A DNA stretch of 64,000 nt from Achromobacter sp. MFA1 R4 (GCF_900156745.1 NZ_LT707065.1:3348001-3412000), one strand, 5' to 3'; counted from the first letter of the stretch, positions 25,749 to 34,435 are shown. The notes: generated by a model from the sequence alone, not told the origin. Made by a program: numbers and translations.

Positions 25749-27227
25749 ATGGACACGCTTCATCTCTCCCCCCGGCTGCGCCGCGGCGCCATCGTGCTGC
25801 TGGCGGCCCTGGCCGCCGCCGGCTGCGCGGTCGGCCCCGATTACCGGCCGCCGCACCCGGCGCCCGTCGTTCTGGCCAGTCCGGAGCAGGCGCTGTTTCC
25901 CACCGACCAGCTCCAGCGCGACTGGTGGAAGCAATTGCAGGATCCGCAACTCGACCGCCTGATCGACCTGGCGCTGGCGCGCAACCACGACATCCGCATC
26001 GCGCAGGCGCGCCTTGCCGAATCGCGCGCGGCCCTGGACGAAAAGGAACTGGACAAGCTGCCCGTCGTGACGCTGGGCGGCGGCTACGAACGCAGCCTGT
26101 CGCAGGCCAACCCTGGCGCGGCCGGCGAGCGCAATCTGGCCGAGAGCTACCGCGCGGGCTTCGATGCTGCCTGGGAGCTGGACCTCTTTGGCAGGCTGCG
26201 CCGCGCCGCCGAGGGCGCCGCCGCCCGCAGCGAGGCGCAGGCCGCCGATCTGGCGCAGGCCCGCATCGTCGTCGCGGCCGAAGTGGCGCGCAACTACTTC
26301 GAGCTGCGCGGCGCCGAGCAGCGGCTGGCGGTGGCGCGCGCCAACCTGGTCAGCCAGCAGGACAGCCTGCGCGTGACCCAGGCCCTGGTGTCGGCCGGCC
26401 GCGGCGACGAGGGCGATCTGGCCAGCGCGCGGGCCGAACTGGAAACCGTGCAGGCCAGCGTGCCGGTGCAGGAGACGGCGCGGCGGCTGGCGCGCTACCG
26501 GATCGCGGTACTGGTGGGCCTGCGCCCCGTCGAACTGGGAGCGCTGGAAGCGGCCGGGCCGCTTGCGCCCCTGACGGCGCGGCTTCCCATCGGCGACGTG
26601 GGCACCTTGCTGTCGCGGCGCCCGGACGTGCTGGCCGCCGAACGCAATCTGGCCGCCGCGAACGCCGACGTGGGCGTCGCGACGGCCGACCTCTACCCGC
26701 GCATCGACCTGGGCGGCTTCCTGGGCTTTGTCGCGCTGCGCGGGGCGGACTTCGGTTCGGCGGCCAGCCGCGGATTCAGCGTGGCGGCCAGCGCCAACTG
26801 GCCAGCCTTCCATCTGCCGACGGCCTTCGCCCGCAAGCGCGGGGCCGAGGCGCGTCTGGACGGCGAGGCGGCGCGCTACGAACAGACGGTGCTGCGGGCG
26901 GTGCAGGAAGTGGAATCCGCGCTGGCGGAGTTCGGCCAGACGCAGCAGCGCCTGGGCAGCCTGGCGCAGGCCGCCGCGCACAGCGGGCGGGCCGCCGAAC
27001 TGGCGCGGCTGCGCTACCGCGAGGGCAGCGCCCCGTATTTGACCGTCCTGGACGCGCAGCGTACGCTTTTGCGCGCCCAGGACGCCGTGGCCGTCGCCGA
27101 GACCGAGTCCTATACGCGCCTGGTCGCGCTGGTCAAGGCGCTGGGCGGCGGCTGGCAGGCGCCGCAGCCGGCGTCGGCGGTATCGGCGCCATCGCCGGCA
27201 TCGGGGACGGGGGCCGGCCCCGGCTGA
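25749..27227 (+). CDS. RND efflux outer-membrane channel lipoprotein (OprM/NodT family), second system
   Basis: A 492-residue outer-membrane factor. A lipoprotein signal ends in LAAAGC followed by AVGPDY, the classical OprM/NodT start. Two OEP repeats follow, including DAAWELDLFGRLRRAAEGAA and the TLLSRRPDVLAAERNLAAAN segment between them. The tail after about residue 470 is rich in Ala, Pro, Ser and Gly and probably disordered. Third gene of the operon, 10 bp after the transporter. Its partner specificity is given by this position. Confidence 0.94.
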   Translation: MDTLHLSPRLRRGAIVLLAALAAAGCAVGPDYRPPHPAPVVLASPEQALFPTDQLQRDWWKQLQDPQLDRLIDLALARNHDIRIAQARLAESRAALDEKELDKLPVVTLGGGYERSLSQANPGAAGERNLAESYRAGFDAAWELDLFGRLRRAAEGAAARSEAQAADLAQARIVVAAEVARNYFELRGAEQRLAVARANLVSQQDSLRVTQALVSAGRGDEGDLASARAELETVQASVPVQETARRLARYRIAVLVGLRPVELGALEAAGPLAPLTARLPIGDVGTLLSRRPDVLAAERNLAAANADVGVATADLYPRIDLGGFLGFVALRGADFGSAASRGFSVAASANWPAFHLPTAFARKRGAEARLDGEAARYEQTVLRAVQEVESALAEFGQTQQRLGSLAQAAAHSGRAAELARLRYREGSAPYLTVLDAQRTLLRAQDAVAVAETESYTRLVALVKALGGGWQAPQPASAVSAPSPASGTGAGPG

Positions 27228-27284
27228 CCCAGGTCCGCCGTCCGTGGCACCATAGGCACTTCTTCCGGAGCATCGAACCCCCTC

Positions 27285-27944
27285 ATGTCTGACAGCCTGT
27301 CCCACCCGGCCGCCGCGATGCCGCACCAGCCCGCGGACCGCGTGCTCATGACCCTGAAGACGCGCGGGCCGCAATCCATCGCGGTCATCGCGCGGGCGAT
27401 GGACGTGACGGCCGAGGCGGTGCGCCAGCAGATGACGCGGCTGCACGCGGACGGGCTGGTCGACGCCGAAAGCCGCAGCGCGGGCCGCGGCCGGCCCACC
27501 CAGATCTGGTTCCTGACCGAGGCCGGCCACGGCCGCTTCCCGGACACCCATGCCGAAATGACGGTGCAGATGATCGCCGCCGTGCGCCAGGTGTTCGGCG
27601 AGGAAGGCATCGACAAGCTCGTGCAGGTGCGCGAAAGCGCCATGTTCAGCAGCTACCGCCAGGCGATGCAGGACGCGCCCGGCCTGAAGGCGCGGCTCGA
27701 GCGCCTGGTCGGCGTGCGGTGCGCGGAAGGCTACATGGCCGAACTGCGCCAGGACGGCGCCGATTTCATCTTCATCGAAAACCATTGCCCCATCTGTTCG
27801 GCCGCCAAGGCCTGTATGGGCTTTTGCCGCAGCGAGCTGGAGCTGTTTCGCAAGGTGCTGGGCGAGGGCGTGCGGGTCGAGCGCGAAGAGCACATCCTGG
27901 CGGGGGCGCGGCGCTGCGCCTACCGCGTCAGCGAACGGCCATGA
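27285..27944 (+). CDS. Winged-helix regulator with C-terminal Cys cluster (SufR/COG2345-like)
   Basis: A 219-residue regulator. The N-terminal winged helix (about 18-80) includes VIARAMDVTAEAVRQQMTRL and GRPTQIWFLTEAG. The C-terminal half carries Cys146, then Cys168, Cys171, Cys177, Cys181 (HCPICSAAKACMGFC) and Cys211. C-x12-C (168-181) matches part of the SufR iron-sulfur ligand pattern, but spacing to the last Cys is longer than in SufR, so the cluster or metal type is uncertain. It ends in an ATGA overlap with a LysR gene, so these two are coupled. No suf genes lie in the window. It might sense iron-sulfur status or redox stress and may regulate the upstream efflux operon (57 bp away); both are inferences. 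Confidence 0.82.
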   Translation: MSDSLSHPAAAMPHQPADRVLMTLKTRGPQSIAVIARAMDVTAEAVRQQMTRLHADGLVDAESRSAGRGRPTQIWFLTEAGHGRFPDTHAEMTVQMIAAVRQVFGEEGIDKLVQVRESAMFSSYRQAMQDAPGLKARLERLVGVRCAEGYMAELRQDGADFIFIENHCPICSAAKACMGFCRSELELFRKVLGEGVRVEREEHILAGARRCAYRVSERP

Positions 27945-28840
27945 CCCTCAAGCAGCTCGAAGCCTTCTACTGGGCCGCCACCTGCGCCAGTTTTGCCGTG
28001 GCTGCTGAACGGCTGCATCTGTCGGTGTCCTCGCTCTCCAAACGGCTCACCGAACTGGAAGACGCGCTGGGCCAGCCGCTGTTCGACCGCAGCGGCCACA
28101 AGGCCGTACTCACCGACGCGGGCCAGCGGCTGGTGCCGCAGGCCCGCAGCCTGCTGGCCGCCGCCGACCAGCTCCGCGCCTCCATGGCCGAGACGCCGGG
28201 CCTGCGCGGCCGGTGCCGTTTCGGCGTGGGCGAACTGACCGCGCTGACCTGGCTGCCGCGCCTCATCGGCGCCGTGCGCGCCGCCTATCCGGAGCTGGTG
28301 CTGGAACCCTATGTCGACATCGGGCAGGTGCTGGAGCAGCGCGTGGCGGACGGCGAACTGGACTTCGCCGTGATCGCCGGGCGCTCGTCCCGGGCGGGCA
28401 TCGCTTCGTCGCCCATCGGCGAGGCGCGCTTTTCCTGGGCGGCGGCGCCCTCGGTGCTGCAACCCGGCGACACCCGCATGACGATGGCCTTGCTGGCCCG
28501 GCTGCCGCTCGTGACCTTGCCGGAAGGCGCGGGCACCACGCGCATCATCGACGACTGGCTGGGCGGACGAGAAGCCGCGGGCGAGCGCCTCTGCTGCAAC
28601 AACTGGGGCGCCATCGTCGGCCTGCTGATCGAAGGGACCGGCGTGGGGCTGCTGCCCAGCCATTGGGCCGACACGCTGCAGGCCGAAGGCAGCCTGCGCG
28701 TCCTGCACGGCGAGCCCGAGCTGGCCGCCTTGCCCTACGCGTTCCAATACCGGCGCGACGACGCCCGGCCGCTGGTCGCCATGCTGCGCGGCACGGTCGC
28801 CGCCTCCGCCGATTTTTCGGCCCCCTGCCGGATCCCCTGA
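27941..28840 (+). CDS. LysR-family transcriptional regulator
   Basis: A 299-residue LysR regulator beginning MTLKQLEAFYWAATCASFAV, with the helix-turn-helix at about 1-60 (SVSSLSKRLTELEDALGQPL) and an effector-binding domain from about 90 on. The start codon overlaps the stop of the Cys-rich regulator (ATGA), which argues for translational coupling of two regulators, an uncommon pairing. A longer open frame beginning at 27719 lies within the upstream gene. Downstream is the orphan peptide-binding protein gene; either that gene or one elsewhere may be its target. The effector is unknown. Confidence 0.92.
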   Translation: MTLKQLEAFYWAATCASFAVAAERLHLSVSSLSKRLTELEDALGQPLFDRSGHKAVLTDAGQRLVPQARSLLAAADQLRASMAETPGLRGRCRFGVGELTALTWLPRLIGAVRAAYPELVLEPYVDIGQVLEQRVADGELDFAVIAGRSSRAGIASSPIGEARFSWAAAPSVLQPGDTRMTMALLARLPLVTLPEGAGTTRIIDDWLGGREAAGERLCCNNWGAIVGLLIEGTGVGLLPSHWADTLQAEGSLRVLHGEPELAALPYAFQYRRDDARPLVAMLRGTVAASADFSAPCRIP

Positions 28841-29058
28841 ATCCGGGCGTCCGCAAGGCGGCCGCCACGGGCGTATAGTGGGCGGCGCGCCCACGCCGGT
28901 CTATACAATCGCCGCGCGCCTGGCGCAGAATCCAACAACAACGTGCGCAGCGGGGGATGGACCCGGCGACGCGGCACGACCCCGGGGTCTGTCCTTCCCG
29001 CCAGGCGGTGCGCCGGCGCACGAAGCGGCAGCCCTGTCGGAACCGATGGAGATCATTC
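28841..29058 (+). promoter_or_regulatory. Intergenic region with a candidate -10 for the binding-protein gene
   Basis: A TATACAAT element (TACAAT at 28904-28909) is a good -10 about 150 bp before the start; no clear -35 lies 17 bp upstream. No open frame with protein character is present in the gap. Confidence 0.4.
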
Positions 29059-30555
29059 ATGCGTAAACTCTGCCTCGCCATGGCCATGGCGGGAATGCTG
29101 GCCACCGGATTGGCGCAGGCCCAGTCCACCTTGCGTATCGGGCTGCAGGACGACCCGGACGTGCTGGATCCGGCCCGCGCCCGCACGTTTGTCGGCCGCA
29201 TCGTGTTCGCGTCGCTGTGCGACAAGCTGGTCGACATCACCCCCGACCTGAAGTTCGTGCCCCAGCTCGCGCAGTCCTGGACCGTCGGCCCGGACAAAAA
29301 GACGCTGACCTTCAAGCTGCGCACGGATGCCGTCTTCCATGACGGCACGCCCGTCAACGCCGCCGCCGTCAAGGCCAACCTGGACCGTGCCCGCACGCTG
29401 CCGGACAGCAACCGCAAGAGCGAGCTGGCCACCGTCGCCAGCGTGGACGCGCCGGATGACCAGACCGTGGTGCTGAACCTGTCGGAGCCGGACGCTTCCC
29501 TGCTGTCCCAACTGTCCGACCGCGCCGGCATGATGATTTCGCCCGACAGCTTCGACAAGGATCCCGGCGGCAAGCCCGTGTGCTCGGGTCCGTACCAGTT
29601 CAAGGAGCGCGTGCAGAACGACCGCATCGTGCTCGAGAAATTCCCCAAGTACTGGGACGCGGCCAATTACCACTTTGACCGCCTCGTCTACACGCCGATT
29701 CCGGACAACACCGTGCGCCTGAACAACCTGCGCGCGGGCGACCTGGACATCATCGAGCGCGTGGCGCCCAGCGACACCAAGGCCGTCAAGGACGATCCCA
29801 GCCTGCGTCTGGCGCCGGTGACCGGCCTGGGCTTCCAGTCCATCTCGGTGAACATCGCCAACGGCGCGCGCGCCGACCATCCGCTCGCCAAGGACAAGCG
29901 CGTCCGCCAGGCGCTGGATCTGGCCATCGACCGCGACGTGCTGAACCAGGTGATCGGCGAAGGCATGTTCCAGCCGGCGTACCAGCCGTTTCCGCCGGCC
30001 AGCTTCGCCTACAACAAGTCGTTCGACCGCGCGGGCCGCGATCCCAAAAAGGCGCAGGCCCTGCTGAAGGAAGCCGGCTACGACCGCGTCAAGGTCGAGA
30101 TCACCTTCGGCAACAACACCACGATGCAGCAGGTCTTTGAACTGGTGCAGGCCATGGGCGCCGAAGCGGGCTTCGACATCACCCTGCGTCCCGTCGAATT
30201 CGCCTCGCTGCAATCCTCGCTGGCGCGCGGCGACTTCCAGGTCGGCCAGAACGGCTGGTCCGGCCGCGTCGATCCCAGCGGCAATATCCACCAATACCTG
30301 AGCTGCAAGGGCAACCTGAACGACGGCAAGTTCTGCGACGCCGGCATCGACAAGCTGCTCAACGACGCCCGCGCCGAGGCCGACACCGCCAAGCGCCGCG
30401 CCATGTACGACCAGGTGCTGACCGCGATGCAGGACCAGCGTCCCATCATCTATCTGTTCTACCTGCCCTGGACGTTCGGCGTGCAGAGCAAGGTGGAAGG
30501 GTTTGTGCCCTATCCCGACGGCCTGATCCGCCTCAAGGGCGTATCCAGGAAGTAA
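29059..30555 (+). CDS. ABC transporter substrate-binding protein, peptide/glutathione type (SBP_bac_5)
   Basis: A 498-residue periplasmic binding protein. A signal peptide of about 22 residues ends AQAQ before STLRIGLQ. The body is a class-C binding fold of the peptide/nickel/glutathione family, with signature segments such as RTDAVFHDGTPVNAAAVKAN, KFPKYWDAANYHFDRLVY and DKRVRQALDLAIDRDVLNQ. Homologs capture di-/oligopeptides or glutathione for an ABC importer, but no permease or ATPase genes adjoin. A gamma-glutamyltransferase gene follows after a hairpin, which suggests a gamma-glutamyl peptide or glutathione-like ligand (inference). The ATG at 29059 starts the signal sequence. Confidence 0.93.
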   Translation: MRKLCLAMAMAGMLATGLAQAQSTLRIGLQDDPDVLDPARARTFVGRIVFASLCDKLVDITPDLKFVPQLAQSWTVGPDKKTLTFKLRTDAVFHDGTPVNAAAVKANLDRARTLPDSNRKSELATVASVDAPDDQTVVLNLSEPDASLLSQLSDRAGMMISPDSFDKDPGGKPVCSGPYQFKERVQNDRIVLEKFPKYWDAANYHFDRLVYTPIPDNTVRLNNLRAGDLDIIERVAPSDTKAVKDDPSLRLAPVTGLGFQSISVNIANGARADHPLAKDKRVRQALDLAIDRDVLNQVIGEGMFQPAYQPFPPASFAYNKSFDRAGRDPKKAQALLKEAGYDRVKVEITFGNNTTMQQVFELVQAMGAEAGFDITLRPVEFASLQSSLARGDFQVGQNGWSGRVDPSGNIHQYLSCKGNLNDGKFCDAGIDKLLNDARAEADTAKRRAMYDQVLTAMQDQRPIIYLFYLPWTFGVQSKVEGFVPYPDGLIRLKGVSRK

Positions 30556-30562
30556 AGCCCCA

Positions 30563-30580
30563 GGCCCGCAGATGCGGGCC
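30563..30580 (+). terminator. Hairpin after the binding-protein gene
   Basis: GGCCCGC-agat-GCGGGCC, a perfect 7-bp stem 8 bp after the stop codon, followed by TCTT rather than a full U tract. It may be a partial terminator before the gamma-glutamyltransferase gene. Confidence 0.6.
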
Positions 30581-30604
30581 TCTTCACGCGCGGCGCACAT
30601 TGCA

Positions 30605-30617
30605 GGTGTCTGACACC
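30605..30617. repeat. 13-bp palindrome GGTGTCTGACACC (copy 1)
   Basis: A 6+1+6 palindrome between the binding-protein terminator and the gamma-glutamyltransferase start. Almost the same palindrome (centre base changed) recurs at 56339-56351. Confidence 0.7.
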
Positions 30618-30641
30618 CACCCGCCCACAACAGGACCCACC

Positions 30642-32441
30642 ATGTTTACGACTCGCCCGGAAATCCTCGGCACCTTCGGTGTCGTGACGTCCACCCATTG
30701 GCTGGCCAGCTCGGCCGGCATGTCGCTGCTGGAGCGCGGCGGCAATGCGTTCGATGCCTGCGTCGCCTCGGCGTTCGTGCTGCAGGTCGTCGAACCCCAC
30801 CTCGTGGGGCCGGCCGGCGAAGTGCCGGCCGTCTTCTATTCCGCGCGCACCCGCAAGGTCGAGGTGCTGTGCGGGCAGGGCACGACGCCCGCCGCCGCCA
30901 CGCTCGAGCGCTACCGCGCCGAAGGCCTCAAGCTCATTCCCGGCAACGGCCTGCTGGCCACCGTGATCCCGGGCGCCTTCGACGCCTGGATGCTGCTGCT
31001 GCGCGACCACGGCACGATGCGCGTGCGCGACGTGCTAGAACCCGCCATCTACTATGCCGAGCACGGCCACGCCCTGATGCCGCGCATCTCCAACACCATC
31101 GCCGGCCTGAAGGACTTCTTCCAGACGCACTGGCCCACGACCGCCCAGGTGTACGTGCCGGGCGGCCAGGTGCCGCAGGCCCGCAAGCTGTTCCGCAACC
31201 CGGCGCTCGCCCGCACCTGGACCCGCGTGCTGCAAGCGGCCGAAGCGGCCGGCGCCGACCGTGAACGCCAGATCGAGGCCGCGCGCGACGCGTTCTACCG
31301 CGGCTTCATCGCCGAAGAAATCGACCGTTTCGCCCGCAACACCGACGTCATGGACGAAAGCGGCACGACCCACCGCGGCGTCATCACGGCCGACGACCTG
31401 GCCGGCTGGTCCGCCAGCTACGACACGCCGCTCACCTACGACTACCACGGCTACACGGTCGCCAAGGCGGGCGCCTGGAGCCAGGGCCCCGTGTTCCTGC
31501 AGACGCTGGCCATCCTGAAGGATATGGACCTGGCTGGCGTCAGCCCCACCAGCGCCGAGTTCATCCACCGCGTCACCGAGGCCATGAAGCTCGCCTTTGC
31601 GGACCGCGAAGCCTATTACGGCGATCCGGCCTTCATCGACGTGCCGCTGGACCATCTGCTTTCGGATGCCTACAGCGCCGAACGCCGCAAGCTGATCGGC
31701 GAGACCGCATCGCGCGACCTGCTGCCGGGCCGGGTGCCCGGCTTCGAGGCCCAGGTGGCCCGCGTCATGGACACGCTCGAACGCCTGTCGCCCGTGACCG
31801 CGCCGGGCAGCGCTACGAACGAGCCGACGCTCGCCGACATGCGCGCCTCGGCCAAGCGCGGCGACACCACGCATGTGGACGTCATCGACCGTTGGGGCAA
31901 CATGATCTCGGCGACGCCTTCGGGCGGCTGGTTCCAGTCCTCGCCCGTCATTCCGGCGCTTGGGTTCGGCCTGAACACCCGCGCCCAGATGTTCTGGCTG
32001 GAAGAGGGCTTGCCGGGCACGCTGGCGCCGGGCAAGCGTCCGCGCACCACGCTGACCCCGTCGCTGGCGCTGCGCGACGGCGTGCCTTACCTGGCGTTCG
32101 GCACGCCGGGCGGCGACCAGCAGGAGCAGTGGCAGTTGCTGTTCTTCCTGCGTCACGTGCACCATGGCCTGAACCTGCAGGAAGCCATCGACCTGCCCAT
32201 GTCGCACACCATGCATTTCCCCACGTCCTTCTATCCCCGTGACCGCAAGCCGGGGCACCTGGCGCTGGAGGCCAGCTTCGGCGCCGAGGTGATCGAGGCG
32301 CTGCGCCGCCGCGGGCACCAGATCGAGGAAGTGCCGGAATGGTCGGTGGGACGGCTGACCGCGGCCTCGCGCGATCCCGACGGCCTGCTGCACGCGGCGG
32401 CCACGCCGCGCCTGATGCAGGCCTACGCGGTCGGGCGCTGA
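30642..32441 (+). CDS. Gamma-glutamyltransferase-family protein without signal peptide
   Basis: A 599-residue Ntn-hydrolase of the gamma-glutamyltransferase family. The proenzyme should self-cleave before Thr409 in GDTTHVDVIDRWGNMIS, making a large and a small subunit with that Thr as nucleophile. SATPSGGWFQSS and FGTPGGDQQ are the typical small-subunit loops. Unlike E. coli Ggt, the N terminus (MFTTRPEILGTFGVVTSTHW) has no signal peptide, so the enzyme should be cytoplasmic, as in the subgroup that includes acylases and gamma-glutamyl-peptide or gamma-glutamyl-lactam hydrolases. The frame opens at 30600, but the ATG at 30642 fits the family. It follows a peptide-type binding protein gene. 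Hydrolysis of an imported gamma-glutamyl compound is a reasonable guess. Confidence 0.9.
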   Translation: MFTTRPEILGTFGVVTSTHWLASSAGMSLLERGGNAFDACVASAFVLQVVEPHLVGPAGEVPAVFYSARTRKVEVLCGQGTTPAAATLERYRAEGLKLIPGNGLLATVIPGAFDAWMLLLRDHGTMRVRDVLEPAIYYAEHGHALMPRISNTIAGLKDFFQTHWPTTAQVYVPGGQVPQARKLFRNPALARTWTRVLQAAEAAGADRERQIEAARDAFYRGFIAEEIDRFARNTDVMDESGTTHRGVITADDLAGWSASYDTPLTYDYHGYTVAKAGAWSQGPVFLQTLAILKDMDLAGVSPTSAEFIHRVTEAMKLAFADREAYYGDPAFIDVPLDHLLSDAYSAERRKLIGETASRDLLPGRVPGFEAQVARVMDTLERLSPVTAPGSATNEPTLADMRASAKRGDTTHVDVIDRWGNMISATPSGGWFQSSPVIPALGFGLNTRAQMFWLEEGLPGTLAPGKRPRTTLTPSLALRDGVPYLAFGTPGGDQQEQWQLLFFLRHVHHGLNLQEAIDLPMSHTMHFPTSFYPRDRKPGHLALEASFGAEVIEALRRRGHQIEEVPEWSVGRLTAASRDPDGLLHAAATPRLMQAYAVGR

Positions 32442-32520
32442 AGCGGCGGTTCTCGACGGCTGACGGCGGCTCACGAAGGCCCACGTCGGCCCATGGCGGC
32501 GCCCGGCGATTCATCGGGAC

Positions 32521-32600
32521 TTGAGGCGTCTTGTAGTGTCTTGTGGCGTTTTGTGGCGTCTTTCCGGATCTTTTGGGATCTTTTGGCGTCTTGCGGCGGC
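32521..32600. repeat. Degenerate 10-bp tandem repeat (TTGTGGCGTC consensus), eight units
   Basis: Eight consecutive decamers: TTGAGGCGTC, TTGTAGTGTC, TTGTGGCGTT, TTGTGGCGTC, TTTCCGGATC, TTTTGGGATC, TTTTGGCGTC, TTGCGGCGGC. The period equals about one helical turn. It ends 26 bp before the DAG-kinase-like start, in the 185-bp gap after the gamma-glutamyltransferase gene. The sequence is richer in T on this strand than its surroundings. Confidence 0.85.
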
Positions 32601-32626
32601 TTACCCGCATAGGGTATGTTTGTGGA

Positions 32627-33601
32627 ATGACGCCATCCGAGCAGAGCCTGGCTACAGCGGCTCGACCCCTCACGGGAACAGAACCTCTTTTCATCGTCCT
32701 CAACACCGGATCGGGGCGCGGCGACGCGCAGGTCCTGCAGGACACCATCCGGCGCATCCTCGACGAGGCCGGGCGGCGATACGACCTGATGTCGGTGGAC
32801 GATCCGTCGCGCCTGACTGACGTCGCGCGGCAGGCGGTCAAACGCGCGCAGGACGAGCAGGGCGTCGTCATCGCCGCGGGCGGCGACGGCACGCTCAACG
32901 CCGTCGCGGCCACGGTCCTGGGGCAGGGCGTGCCCTTCGGCATCCTGCCGCAGGGCACCTTCAACTATTTCGGCCGCACCTACGGCATCTCGCAAGAGAC
33001 CGAAGTCGCCCTGCGCGGCTTTCTGAAAGGCCGCATCCAGCCGGTGCAGGTCGGCCTGCTCAACGGCCGGCCGTTCCTCGTCAACGCCAGCCTCGGCCTG
33101 TATCCGCAACTGCTCGAAGACCGCGAAGCCTACAAGCAACGCTACGGCCGCAGGCGCTGGGTCGCCCTGTGGTCGGGCCTGGTCACGCTGATGCGCGAAC
33201 CGCGCCAGCTCAGCCTGCAGCTCGAGTTCGAGGGCAAGGCGCGCAGCCTGCGGTCGCCAACGCTCGTGGTGGGCAACAACAAGCTGCAGCTCGAGCACGT
33301 CGGCATCGACAACGAAGAGCTCGACCGCAATCGGCTGGTCGCCATGGCCGCGCGCCCCGTGGGCACGCTTGCCCTGTACGGCCTGTTGCTGCGCGGCCTG
33401 CTCAGCCGGCTGGGCGAGGCCGAGCATGTCATCAGTTTCGCCTTCGACACAATGACGGTGCGCGTGCGCGGCCGCCGGCGGGTCAAGGTCGCGATGGACG
33501 GCGAGATCTCCTGGATGGACACGCCGCTCGAATTCAAGGTGGCGGACGATCGCCTGCCCCTGGTGGTGCCGACGGACGCCGAGTACCTGGACCGCTCATG
33601 A
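32627..33601 (+). CDS. Diacylglycerol/lipid kinase-like protein (DAGK catalytic domain)
   Basis: A 324-residue protein with the diacylglycerol-kinase catalytic fold. The nucleotide-binding motif GGDGT is at 85-89 (VVIAAGGDGTLNAVA), followed by the glycine-rich GILPQGTFNYFGR. The C-terminal beta-sandwich half (about 150-320) matches YegS/DgkB-like enzymes. It probably phosphorylates a lipid or related hydroxyl compound with ATP in the cytoplasm. The ATG at 32627 is preferred over the upstream open frame from 32543, which runs through the decamer repeat. It overlaps the next gene by ATGA, and a PAP2 phosphatase follows, so the three likely form a lipid-phosphate module. Confidence 0.9.
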   Translation: MTPSEQSLATAARPLTGTEPLFIVLNTGSGRGDAQVLQDTIRRILDEAGRRYDLMSVDDPSRLTDVARQAVKRAQDEQGVVIAAGGDGTLNAVAATVLGQGVPFGILPQGTFNYFGRTYGISQETEVALRGFLKGRIQPVQVGLLNGRPFLVNASLGLYPQLLEDREAYKQRYGRRRWVALWSGLVTLMREPRQLSLQLEFEGKARSLRSPTLVVGNNKLQLEHVGIDNEELDRNRLVAMAARPVGTLALYGLLLRGLLSRLGEAEHVISFAFDTMTVRVRGRRRVKVAMDGEISWMDTPLEFKVADDRLPLVVPTDAEYLDRS

Positions 33602-34395
33602 CGCGGATCCTGCATCTGTCAGACACGCATTTCGGCACTGAGCGCAAGGCGGTCGTCGAGGCCGTGCTGGACGTGGCCCGGCAGGTGTCGCCGGACCTGG
33701 TCGTGCTGAGCGGCGACATTACCCAGCGCGCCCGACGCGCCCAGTTCGCCGCCGCGCGCCGATTCATCGAACGCCTGTCACTGCCCGTGCTGGCGGTGCC
33801 CGGCAATCATGACATCCCGCTGTTCAACGTCTTCGCGCGGGTGCTCAACCCCTACGGCAATTACAAGCGCGCGCTGGGCCCGATCCTCGAACCCGTGTTC
33901 GAAAGCCCCGGCGTGCTGGCCATCGGCGTGAACACCACGCGGCCCAGGCGCCACAAGGACGGCGAAATCTCCGACGCCCAGATCGCCCGCGTCGCCCAGC
34001 GGCTGCGCCAGGCCCGTCCCGGGCAGTTGCGCATCGTCGTGGCGCACCATCCCGTGCGGGCCAAGGTGGAATCGGACCTGTCCAATCTCCTGATCGGCCG
34101 CGAGCGCGCGCTCGCCGCGTGGGCGCAGGCCGGTGTCGACCTCGTGCTGGGCGGTCACATACACTTGCCCTACGTGTTGCCGCTGACGGCATCGTCGGGG
34201 CCGGCGGGCTGGATCGTCCAGGCCGGCACTGCCTGTTCGCAGCGTGTCCGGGGCAGCGTGCCCAATTCGGTGGGCCTGATCACCCGGTCGGTCGAAGACG
34301 GCCAGCAGGTCTGCCACGTCGAGCGGTGGGACTATGCGGCCGGCGCAAGCGCCTTCGCACCTGTCGACAAAACGCTGGTCACGCTGGTGCAGTAA
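33598..34395 (+). CDS. Calcineurin-type metallophosphoesterase
   Basis: A 265-residue binuclear metallophosphoesterase. All signature blocks are present in order: LHLSDTHFG (D-x-H), VLSGDITQ (G-D), VPGNHD (GNHD), VAHHPVR (H) and LGGHIHLPY (GHxH). Substrate class is open: cyclic nucleotides, phospho-lipid head groups or nucleic acids are all possible. Its start overlaps the stop of the lipid kinase-like gene (ATGA), so it is translationally coupled, and a PAP2 gene follows after 40 bp. This context favours a phospholipid-related substrate. Confidence 0.92.
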   Translation: MTRILHLSDTHFGTERKAVVEAVLDVARQVSPDLVVLSGDITQRARRAQFAAARRFIERLSLPVLAVPGNHDIPLFNVFARVLNPYGNYKRALGPILEPVFESPGVLAIGVNTTRPRRHKDGEISDAQIARVAQRLRQARPGQLRIVVAHHPVRAKVESDLSNLLIGRERALAAWAQAGVDLVLGGHIHLPYVLPLTASSGPAGWIVQAGTACSQRVRGSVPNSVGLITRSVEDGQQVCHVERWDYAAGASAFAPVDKTLVTLVQ

Positions 34396-34435
34396 GCGCG
34401 CACTTCGCGCATTTTTTCAATTTGATGGCGTACTC

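Noticed and set aside
21449..25756. 1435-codon minus-strand open frame opposite the second RND operon
   Set aside because: It is antisense to three clear efflux genes, His/Gln/Arg-rich with no fold-like pattern, and arises from high-GC codon bias. The same applies to 50162-53362 (-), 48192-50246 (-), 43288-45585 (-), 38904-41291 (-) and 57658-60939 (+).
30563..30617. Attachment site formed by the hairpin and palindrome before the gamma-glutamyltransferase gene
   Set aside because: There is no integrase, tRNA gene or duplicated boundary nearby; the second palindrome at 56339 does not bound a mobile block.
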